A model generated the notes under the pieces. The model searched no databases, was not told the origin of the DNA, and worked only from the letters and a program-made list of their open reading frames with translations. 64,000 nt of DNA. It comes from Amborella trichopoda. Taxonomy: Eukaryota; Streptophyta; Magnoliopsida; Amborellales; Amborellaceae. The translations under genes were made by a program, and so were the position numbers. Of the stretch, positions 24,601 to 36,600 are shown in pieces. Where the stretch lies: positions 2,157,109 to 2,221,108 of the forward strand of contig NW_006500356.1 of assembly GCF_000471905.2 (NCBI RefSeq), given 5' to 3'. Each line of letters starts with the position of its first letter. Positions within the stretch are counted from its first letter, which is position 1.

Positions 24601-27600
24601 GAAATTTGAGGTTTAAGCATATATGTTTCATCGTCTAGATATTGAAATGATCATATTCTATGGGAGATTTTGATCTTCGAACTAGGATATGGCCAAATTT
24701 CGAAAGCTTTTGATTTCTTCACAACCCTAGCTCCATCTTTGTTGAAATTTCTTCCCGAAGCCTATTTTTAAGTTCTCTAATCAAAGGCTTAATTTCCACA
24801 GAAAACCCATTGAAATCTCAGATTTGCAAGATTTTGGGTACACAAAACTCTTTGGCCGAAAATTTCAAGAGCTTGGATCTTCTAGACCTAGTTGTGGAAG
24901 AATTTCGAGGATCCTTTCACAATGATGGGAGGCACGATTGGCACCTATTGTAATGATTAGGGGACCATCTTTGAAACTATTTTTGTTGCATTTCTCTCAA
25001 ATAAATCCTCAAGATTTAATGCTTTTTTATATTGCGTGAATACCCATGGACATGGATACAAGTTTCTCATCACTAATGGCTATTTGGTGATTGTCTAAGG
25101 TGGAAAAGAAAATTTGCAATTTGTTTTGGAACTTTATGGATTTTTCCTAATACTGCAGATTAACTTTTGTTTGCACTCTCAGATGGCAATATGTATTTTG
25201 TACTTCTCAAATGCATTAATATTCTCTTATCTATAGAAAAAAAACATTTGAAAAAACTTATGGTTCTTCTCTTGGGGCAGGTAATGTTGGGTGTTGATCG
25301 TCTTGACATGATAAAAGGAATTCCTCAAAAGATACTGGCCTTTGAAAAGTTCCTCGAGGAAAGTCCAGAGTGGCGTGATAAAGTAGTTTTGTTGCAAATA
25401 GCTGTGCCCACACGGACAGATGTGCCTGAGTGTAGGCTTCTTATAACAGATGAATTATGTCCTCCGATTGATGATAGAAAATGTTTGAGGATTCCGTGCT
25501 AAAGCATTTGTTGGCCCAAAAACTTATTTCAAACAAGTCAGAATGACTATTTTTTAGATCTTTATAGATAGTATTTTAAATTTAATAGTTCATTAGCCTC
25601 AGTGAGACTTCAGATTTTGACACTTAAAACTTCATTTAACATTATTTCTTTTAAAGTTTATCCTTTGAACTTAATCGACATGCCAAATTTTAATGTGGCA
25701 TGTCGCGTTGGGATTCCATCATGATTTTGTTAGTAGTATGTTAAATTGTTAATATTGTTAAGTTGGTTCTCTAGTTTATTGATTGAGATGTGGTTAAGAG
25801 TTTTCTCTTCCTTAATGCATCTCACAGATATAAATGTTCATGGTTTGAAGGTTGACAATGAGTAGTTACTCAGAAATCGGGCTTGGGTCAAGGCGGTAGT
25901 AGTTGGGTTTTCATAGCACTACGTCTCAAGTTCCATTCCTATGTAACCCTTTCAAAAAAAAAAAAAAAACAGAAAAAAAGAAAGAGAAAAAGACAATGAG
26001 TAGTTACTCATGTTAAAAGGTAGTTCTAGTGACCTTCCTAAATAGGTCAGAGTTCCGTTTTGTCCATAAATGCAATTCTAATACTTGGGATTGCTTATGA
26101 ATGCTGGTTCATTAACAAGCATCTTGATATTGGCAATTAGTTGCACAGGCTATTGTCAAGTATCTTAAGTTGGAAATTAGGTGTTGTGTCCAACACTTGA
26201 TTAATATAATTATGTTAAAGTTATGTCAATATGATCACGGTAAAATTATGTTAATGTAATTATGTTTACATTAGTTGACTCAATGAATTGTCGAGACAGT
26301 TCAACGATTTGCATGAACTTGATGAGGAGGAAGAATGGCGGCATCTTCCATTTTGGTATTAAGTTGTATTTTAATTAGAGTAGGAAAAATCGGGCGGTTC
26401 AAGTCGGAACCGCCCGGTTAGATCGGAACTGGCCATTGACCGGTTTCAGTTTCGGCCGGTTTTGTTTGTAATGTATTTTTTACATTACAAAAAATTCATA
26501 AAAATTATATGAAATCCCAAAAAATAAGGGATTTTGTTTGTAATGTATTTTTTAATGTTTTCATGATTTTGGCAAAGATTGGAAATTGTTTTGGCCGCTA
26601 ATATTTAGTTTTACATTTTCCCATCTTTTTTGAAAATTTTTAAAAATACCACTAGCACAAATTGATTCTTTAATTTTTTTTTTTCTCATTAATTTTCAAT
26701 TTCATTTGGAAGTTCTTTGTTTAATCATGCTTTAAATATACTTTTCAGATTTTAATAGATTTTTATTCGTATTTTTTTAACACTATTTAGACCTCCCGGG
26801 ACTTGCCCAGTTAGGCCGTTTGAATAGGCCTGTTTACCGGTTAATACCGAGTAACCGCTTTCAGCCCCATGTCCGGTTAACCGTTCCAGTTCGATTTTTC
26901 CTACACTGATTTTAATAGTTGTATGCTCGACTTATGACCATGTATTCATATCCATGATGTTTGTAAGTTCCTTATGATTGTATGCTCTGTTATGTCTATG
27001 ATGTTAATGTAATGGTCAACAAACATTTGGACAAGGGAACAGAATCTCAATATTTATGTATTTTGCAAAATAATCAAAGTACATAATGCATATCCCCATT
27101 TTTCTTGGAAACTAAAAAAAAATTCTTAAATCTTTTTTAAGGTCAGATCTGGCTGCTCTGGTAGATTTACCGATCCGGACTGTTGATCGGCAAATCCGGA
27201 CCGGTTTTCAGGATGGGTGATCCCGGTCATTGATCCGTTTTTTTTTTTTTATGTTTTTTTATTTGTTTTTTATTTTTTTAAAACATTTTATATGAGAAAA
27301 AAGGAAAATCCACATAAATCGAGCAGGTATTGTTATGCAAAGGGCTACATCTATGGAAGGAAATATCCACATCCAACGAACATGTGTCGTTATGCATTCT
27401 GCTTGCTAAATTGCCATGTTCTTTATTCCCATATGCAGTATGGTCATGTTTGTGGAACCTTGATCAAATTTCTGACCATTTGTCGTTCTTGCTAGCAAGA
27501 ATTATTGGGCTGCGTGAACAATCTTAAGTTTAATAATAATGAATGGAGCTCTTGGGGTTTTAAGATTTTTGCGATACTATTTAGTGGCTATTTACATATT

Positions 27601-30600
27601 GTTTTTGCTATTTTTACATTTTAGATGCTATTTAGTGAATCATTTTCCATATAGATACTTTTGTATTACTTTTGGTGGATATACGATGAAGATGCCGTGG
27701 ATATAATCTTTGATAAATGAGGACAAATCTGACAGTTGCAAGGGTTGGTTTTTCAATGAATTGCAGATTAATTTCTTCTCCACTTTGGTCCTTGAGGTTC
27801 AATAGTGTTCATCTGTGATCTGAGCTTTAGAGATTGACTGGATTAGTGGGAAACTTGCCATATATGAAGAGCTAATTAATGGCTGTATATATTCTGGTTT
27901 AGGAAGTTCATGGAGTTCCCGCAGAAGTTCTGTTTGGAGCAAATATCATTAAATTTGGAGACTATCTGGTTACGGGACTTGGGTTTTGAGTTGTTAATTA
28001 ATTTAGCTAGTTGTTCTTATGAAGGATCTCTTGGCCGACCCTTGATATTTCTAAAAGTTTTGCTCATCTGTATTAACTATTGCAAGTTCTTTTGTGTATG
28101 ATGAATTGTAGGTGTTTATAATTGCCACTCTAGGGACTCAATGTTGTCTTTACTTACAGGAGGGTTGCAGGCGCTAATAAAATTTGAATGTCTTCTATGT
28201 CATAGATACCTCTCAAGAGCATGTGGTTTTCATTGATGGTGTTTGGATCGGGTGCCCTTTCAATTGATTGCTTTATGTTAAGGAGGGTTGTGGTGATAAA
28301 ATTTCATAAATATACATGAGAGCTCATGTCCGATAAAGCTCCAGAGGGGTTGCATTGGTATAGATATTTATTCTTCTGCCATGGGCATTTCTCTAGGTTT
28401 CTCTAGGAGATAAGTTAATATCCAATAAAAAAGGTTTTTACCTTTGCATCTAGACAAATCTGAAGCAACTTGGTTTGGTGGTTAGGAGTTGAGGGCTGCA
28501 GGCCAAAGTCAAGGGTTTGAATTGCAGTATCAAGAAAAAAAAGAGAAAAAAAAAAGAAAAGAAAAAAAAGATAGACCAGAAGTGGAAAATAATATGGTGG
28601 AAATAATAAGACAAGGCTCTTGAGTTTGGGAAGTTAATTGGATGACAATTGTGCACTTTGACAGTGTGCAGTCGAGCAGTTATGAGAAAGATGAGCACCC
28701 CCAATTTAAGAATGTCGTGTAAGTTTGGGAAGAAAATTGTTTTCTTTTCTTAAAAAAACTGAAATGGAGATAGAAGAGGTTGTAGCAAATAATATGTTGG
28801 ACATAAGGCAAGACTCTTGTGTTGGGGATATGAACTAGATAATAGTTGTGCACTATGAAAGGATGCACTTTCATGGTTATGAGGAAGATGAACACACCCA
28901 ATTTATGAATATGATGTGGGATTAGGAAGAAATTGCTTTTTATTCGAGTCCTTTGTGTTAACTTCCTCAGTTTTATATGATATTAATTTCTTTGAGAACA
29001 TGGAAAATAATATCTAGAGCATTATTTTTCTGGCTAAGCACAATTTTCATGATGAACCAGTAAACTTCATTACCCAGAAGTAGCTACCGGAATATTTTAT
29101 TAGAAATGTGTTCAGATGTTCTCGCTTCATCATTTCAGTGGTTAGATGACATCCATTCATCACTCATTCATTGTAGATCATCTGATGGAGTTTCAGACTA
29201 CTTGAGTGGAGATCTTTTTGCATTAGGAATAGGGGTAAATTTGTCAAAAAAATTAAGTAGGATTTAATTTGGAAGAGATTATTAGTCTTTGTTTGGGTAC
29301 TCTTTGCATGTTTCCCATGTATTCTGTGTTTTTAATAGGTGCTTTGAGGAGTGTTGAATGGTTTTGACTTTTGTATGCATGGGGACTTGGTGAGGAGTCT
29401 TCAAAAGCATCTAGATTTAGAGTAGGAGTCTAAGTATTTGGCTGCAAAGGTAGGGACAAGTTTGATTTTAGTCAACAAGAGGGCTCATCAAGTTGTCCTC
29501 CTTATATTCTTTGTCCTCTCTTCTCCTGGTTTTGCATCATTGAAAGAACCATCTATTGAGTGACAGACGAATAAAGAAGTTGTTGCTTCACTGAGAAGAT
29601 GACATTCAATCATCTCAGCACTTAGCAAACTATCATAGACATGAATCAAGAGAACCACCTAGGTACTCGAGGATGATCAGATAAACTCTTTGAAATGCCA
29701 CTTTACATTATGATACTCAGACACATCAGAAAAGCTTTGGGATCTTGGGAATTGACACTCCATAGTTGTATCCCTGCTTGTAGCTGGACAACCTTCCTTA
29801 ACTAATAAACAAGTGAGGGATCATTAGTTGGGTAGCCATGTTGTTGTTGCATAGATACTTTGTTGAAGAGATCGCTATAACAAATGGTGTTCTTCACCAT
29901 TGTTCGCAAAATCGCCCGATCTAACTGCTAACCGCCCGGTTAGATTGGAACAGTGGGCGGTTCTGGCTTAGGGTGATCAACCGGTATTTTAAATTTTTTT
30001 TTCAAAAAAATGTATATAAATTCTCAAAAATAAGGAATTTGATTTGTAATGCATTTTTAAATATTCTTTACATTATGGTAAAGATTAAAAATTGTTTTGG
30101 TCATTAATACTGACTTTTATATTTTCCCATCTTTTTTTAGAAAGTTTTAAAAATAGCCCATGGAAAATATAAAATGGGTTAAAATTCATTTTTTTCATTA
30201 ATTTTCAACTTCATTGGAATCTGTTTTGTTTTAATCATTCTTTATATGCTTTTCATATTTTAGTAAATTTTTTTTTTTTGTATTTTTTTTATTTTTGTCA
30301 ACACTTTTTTGACTGCCCAGGACTTGCCTGGTTAGAGTGGTTGAATCAGCCGGTTTACCGGTTAGGCTGGTTAAACCGCTTCCATGCCCATGTCCGGTTA
30401 ACCTTTCCAGTTCGATTTTGCGAACATTGTTCTTCACATCCATTTGGCATACGAGTCAGGATTGGGCATTTGCAAGGGCAAAGCAGTCTAGGTGGTTCAT
30501 GTATTAGTATTTTGGTAATTGCTCATAGTCGATGCCATCCATTTGAGGATCAAAATCGAATGGCTGCTGGTACCTTCCTTGTTAGAAGGAAATGGATAAT

Positions 30601-33600
30601 GTTTGACATGTGATTATGTTAGAAAGCATCAAGTTGTTGCATGGAGTCATGCAAACACTTTGAGGGACAAACTGTCTATGTTGTGGAAAGTGATTGGAAG
30701 CTCTAGTCAAGAGACACACACATTCAACAACCTAGCTAGCAAATGAATTTGCCTGCTTGTTTGCTTCACAGCCGAGACGAGAAATTGAGACCAGTAGAGA
30801 TTGACAAACTCAAACACCTCTTCAAAGATGCTGGTGAAGTCCAAAAGGGAGGTGACTTGTGATGGAGACTCACAATTTGTGATGGAGAGTGGCATATGAG
30901 TCTTATTCCCATAATCATTGCTGGGCCCTCTGCCTTACTGATTCAAATCCAGAAAAACTGGCTCAGACCTCTGCCTCCTGAAAATCGCGCACATGCAAGG
31001 TGCCCAAGAAGAAAATTGTGTCCCCAAGGCAATCCCTAAAATGACTAACTGGGGTTGTGAATTGAAACATCATTGTGATTAACTTTCAACAAACTTGGTG
31101 GCAGCATATTTCATACGACAATAATGTCTTTATTTCTTTTAGAACTGAGCATTTGACTGCTTTTTTTTTTTGTTGCTTTCTCTCTAGATTCGAGAGAAAA
31201 TATCTAGATTGCATAACTTCCAAAGAACCTGGACTTTAGGTGGATGCAAGTCTCTGTCCAGTCCTTCAAGAGCATGTCCATGGAATCCTCAGCATGACCC
31301 TGTTGATGCTGAAAGAGTGAAGTACAAGTTGGCGGATCAAGTAGGTCGTTATGATTTCTTTGTCCTCCTCATACATGTCGCACATTTTTGCAGTGCCTTA
31401 TGTTGCAAATGTTCGATTATGTGAATATTATCAAGCTGAACTGAACCTTCAAAAATTTGAGGATTTGGTGGTGCTGGAAAAGTCCATCCTAGATGAGCTA
31501 GAGATAATGTGTCGATACTGCTATTGGTGTTCCAAGACGATATCAACTTATTCTCATGCTCCATTGGAATCAGCTTCTCTTTTAGTCTATGATGACCTTT
31601 ACTTGTGACCCTCTTCCCTTAGGAAAGCTTGAAATATTGTCGATCATCATTATCATCCAAGCCTTATCCCTATTATTTGGATTTGGCTACTTGAATCTTG
31701 TTCCTCCATTCTTCTTAATCAATGGCCTGACTCTCAGAAAGACCAAAAGTCACTATATATCTTCTCCTTGCTTCAATCCATTTCCTTTTAGGCCTTCCTC
31801 TTACTCTTTTAGAGCCTTCCACTTGAATCAAATCACACCTCCTAATTGGTGTTGTATTAGGTCTATGTTGCGCATGGATATCCCACCTAAATTTACCTTC
31901 CCTTATCTTATCGCCTATTGAAGCCACACCTGAGTTCCCTTATATATGTTCTTTTCAGGTTCTATTGTTTCTTTTCTTAGTACTCATCCATCTCAACATC
32001 CTCATATCGGTTTTGTTCATCCTATGAATATGTTGTTTCTTGACTGCTTAACATTGTCCCATAAAGCATGGCTGGTCTTGCAGCCTTCTTCTAGAACTTT
32101 CTCTTCAGTCTCAGTGGTATGCGACGATCACATAAAACTCCAGATGTACATATCCACTCTGCCCACCCAGCTTTAATTTTATGTGCAACATCTTCCTCAA
32201 TCTCCTCATTCTCCTAGATTATTGGCCCTGGATATTGGAAACAATTTCTTTGAGGTATTTCTTGAATATCAATCTTAATTATTTCCTCGTTTCTACTCCT
32301 ATAATTTCTAAAATTACATTCCATATTTCTATCTTACTCAGGCTAATTTTAAAACCTTTAGATTATAGGTTATTCCTCCAATGTTCTAACTTTGTATTGA
32401 CGCCACCTCTAGTCTCATTGATAAAAAATATGTCATCTATGAGCAATATACACCATGGTACCTCATCTTTTAGGTGTCTGGTTAACTTGTCCATAATCAA
32501 AACAAAGAGATATGGGCTCAGCGCTGACCCATGATGTAGGCCTATTGTCACTGAGAACTCACTTGTCTCTCCACTAGTTATCCGCAAACTAGTTAGCATT
32601 CCCTCATATATATCTTTCACAATGTCAGTATAGCCTCTAAATGACTCCTTTCTTTTCCAACACCCACCAAATTAAATCTCCAAGTACCCTATCGTATGCA
32701 TTCTCTGAATCAATAAAGACCATGTGGAGGCCATTTTCTTTTTCCCTAAACTTCTCAATCAGTTTCCTAAGTAGGAGGTCTTAAAATATTTAGCAGTGAT
32801 GCCCCAAATTTTGATGCAACTAGTGACAACTAGGGGGAGTTCCTGAGGCGCATTCATTGCATTACATACCTTGCTGACGCCCACTGCAATTCTAATGTCC
32901 CTTTCGAAATCTGATGGTCAAGTTATCCCAACTGTTTTATTTATTTTTAGAATTGATATGGAAGATTTTAATTATAGTCCATGGTGTTTTTTAAAGGCTT
33001 ATATGTATGTGGGGAAGGTTTATAAATTTTCAATATTATATGAACTACTGCTGTATTTCACTAGGTTTTGATTCTCTCTCTCACTCATCCTTGTGCACAC
33101 ACGTTTGTGTGAGAAATTGTTAAATCTTACCATCAATATACTAGCCTCAACTTTAATCATCTAATGGTTATTATACTTTATTTATTTCAAAAACTTATGT
33201 TATCTGCGGAATTTTTGCTATTGTAAATAAATTTTGTATCTCTGTTGCATGTTTGGTGTCAATCGTCTTTTTTCTATCGTAATATTTTGCTTATGTTTGC
33301 AACAAAAGCTTCACATAAATTTTTTTGTAAAGCTTTGAAAAAAAAGTTCTTTGCATATTTTTTCAGATCAAAAGCTTACAAGCCAAGTCCATGAGATCGT
33401 TGGACGCATTAATGGACGCTTTGGGACCTTAACTACTTATCCGATACATCACTTGGTATGTATTTATGAGTACCATTTAATTTTGGATTTTTTGTTTTTT
33501 TATTATCCCATGAGGCATCTATGCAGTGAAGAAAGACAATTTTATTAGAATAATAATTTTATTATTTTTGTCTCCTTTTTCTGATATATTTGGTTTATAG

Positions 33601-36600
33601 GCTTATGCTATCACTTCTTAAATTCTTTGCTTTCTTTGGATTATAATACCCTGATTGGATTGATCAAAAGCTCTTCTACAACCTGAAGTAGCATCATGGT
33701 ATCCTTATTGTGAACTGCTCTATAGGGAATGACATTCTCTCATATCTATAACTGTCACTCTTATAAATGGATGTGGTTGCAAGAAAATGAGCTTGAAGCT
33801 TTTTCAATATGGGTTGCTTCACTCAATTTAAGAGAAACAAAATCAAGAATAACCTTGAAAGCATATATTGCCTTTATCATGGGACTTGGTTCTATGTACA
33901 GGACAAGTTGTATTATTATTCAATTACCTACAATTAATAATTTGTCTTTCTTTTGAGTTGTTTTAATTTCTTGGTATTTAAGTTCTGCTCGATTAGCTAG
34001 CAGCATTTTCTTACATCTGTCTTTCCAAAATCAATGGTTAATAAATGAGAATGCAAATCATAAATGAAGTCTCCTGTGAAGGATTCTTTCCCTACAGGGG
34101 CTCAAGACAGGAGTCTTCCTAAACCTGCCCACCCCCCTCCCTGCCCTTATACCAATACTACTGCCAGTTCATCAATCCATCTTGTGTCCTTCCCTCTTCC
34201 TACCCTTCCGTGGAAGAACCTGATAATTTCGACACTAGGAAATCCTACGCGGTTATTGTCACCTCAAGCAACTACAAGCCTCCCCCCCTTGTTTTATCCA
34301 TTTATCAAACTCCTTTCGTGTCTGCATCCATTCTTTCTTCTTTCCCATACTTTGCGCTCTACAATGGTATTCCTCATGTCCGCCTTCTAGTTTCTAAAGA
34401 GATCCTTGATCGCCTTTCGTCTCAACAAAATTCTTATCTTGCTTCCTTCTCGCCTCAGAGAAATGACACCAAAGGTATTACTAGATGGCTCCAATCTGTG
34501 TTGAAGTCTAACCAATTATCCTGCAGGCCCCTCTTTGCTCTTCTCCCCCCTGGAGTCTGTGGGACCAATTTCTCCTTTAGAGGGGGCCATTTGTCTTTGT
34601 TTAATTGGGAAGAGTCCATCGATGCTGAGCGTAAGACTAAGGTTTGGCTTCTCATCTAAGGCATTCCGATTCACCTCTGGTCCCAAATCGGTCTTCAAGG
34701 CCATTGGGGACTCGTGTGGCGGTTTTGTTTCTGTCCATTGGAAATCCTTTGGTACTCATCCCCTAGGTTGCCTAGTCATTCTTGTTGAATCCTTCAATTT
34801 GGACTCTATCCCCTCGTCTGTTCATCTTCACTTTTATGGTCTGTCTTTTATGACCAAAATCTCTGTTTAGGGGACTGCAACTCCTGGATGCCATGAAACT
34901 TCTGTCCCGGACCACGATGGATGGATCACCGTGACCCACAAAAAGCGTGCCCATCCTCTTGTGGTCCCTAGACCCACCCCTTCATGTGCTTTGCCCACCC
35001 CACCCATTCGGGACTACGGTGGTCCACACCCTCAACAACCTGTTCCTAGCACAGCCCCCCCTTGTTCTGGTACTCTCACTTGGGTCTCTCCTGAACTTCC
35101 TCGTACTCCCCAACACATCATTCCCCCTGACCCTGGTCCATCCTAGCTGCAATCCTCTCAGCCACCTGTCCTGCCCTCTACCAACGCCTTTTCAGTGTCA
35201 CACCTAGTGCCGCCTCCCCATGCTACTTCCTAGGGTGCATTAAATTCCCATTCTTTTCCCCACATGTCATCCCAAAGCGTCATCATTAGTGACTCGCTGC
35301 TTGCTGCCTCCCCTTCCCCTTCCCATGTCTCGGTCACCCCCTCCCCCCCCTTTTGCTCCCCTGTTTTTGACACGTCTCTTTAGGAGTCTTCCCTCCTGCT
35401 ATGTGTACCGGGGAGCATTAATTCCACTTCCTCTTTTGTCTTCCAAAGTGTCCAATTTCCCTGGCCTCTTGTCCTTCCCCCTGACAATGCCATAATTATG
35501 GCACACCTGCCCCCCCTCCCCCATTCCACTTCTTAGGGTGCATTAACTCCTCCTGCCTCAATTCCCCACTCGTCACCCGAGAGCGCCATTGTTTCGAGCC
35601 TTCTCGCGCCACCTGCAGTTGAAGCTCCCTTCGGCGCATTTAATATGACCACCCATCCCATCCCCATGTCTTGGCTTCCTCCACCTTGCACACTCTTGAA
35701 GTTGACACGCATATCCTTGACAATGCTCTCTTGCCACCTGTCACTAGGCGTATTAATTCCGTCTCTTTGGCTTCCCTTCTTAGAGCTGGCACTTTAGCGC
35801 AAGATGAGAATTCCCATTCCCAGGGCTTGTCGTCCATTTGGCCTCATTAAATGCTTCTCTCTCTCCCTTAATTGATGCCTCCCTCGTGCTTGCACCTTTG
35901 TTTGACTTCTCTGGTACTCGGCCCCATCACAAGACTCTCTCCATTATTATCCTCATCTTGCCCCTCTACTCCCCCATCTGTACCTCTTCTCGGCTCTCGT
36001 CATCTTCTAGGCCACCTAATATCGCCTTCTCTTCTTCCTTCTCTACCTCCTTGGGATCAGGAATAAACCCTTTGGTCTCCCCTATCCCATCTCTTCCCCT
36101 CCCCTTTTCCCACCTTCTTCCATCCGTTACCCCTAATCATCATTTGACGCCTTGTCTTCACTTCCTCACCTTTCTTTCTCCTAGATCATGGCATACCTCA
36201 ACCCCTTCCCCTCACTTCCCTTCCATCCTTCCTTGGACCCGCCTCAATACCATCCTGCTCCTTCTTCCCCACCCTCCTCAATCTCGCCCTGCCCCCTCCC
36301 TCCCCCGTTCCCTTCTTCTCCCCTCTCCCCTTCTCGGCTACCCCTATCTTGCCTTTACTTGTTCCCCTTTCGTCCTTCACTACATCCCTCGAAATGCCCA
36401 GATGCCAGAAACAAACCCCAATGCTCCCTGGTAGAAGGTGGAAACCTAAAAGCAACTCTTCCCCCCTTCACCCCTCTGGTTCAACTGGTGCACTTCCCCT
36501 CCTACCTGCACTTTCCCTCATTCCTCTCCTCTCCGTCAACTTCTCATCCCAACCCTCTCGCTCTTTTTGTCTTCTCTGAGACCTCCCCCACTAGTCCCAT

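Larger units (their letters stand above)
12801..25280 (+). other. TPS1 intron 5, 12.5 kb
   Basis: Mostly a Ty3/gypsy insertion (13139-23191) with nested elements. The 338 nt before it and 23192-25280 after it show no feature I recognise; the latter has ordinary intron composition. Confidence 0.85.
25432..33366 (+). other. TPS1 intron 6, 7.9 kb
   Basis: Holds a SINE, two hAT miniature elements, a possible second SINE, an imperfect 200-bp duplication and an antisense RTE LINE. The stretches 26917-28440, 28935-29889, 30440-31580 and 32800-33360 are unassigned. A GC-richer patch at 27140-27235 (ccggac/ccggtt words) may be another decayed hAT end. Confidence 0.8.
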
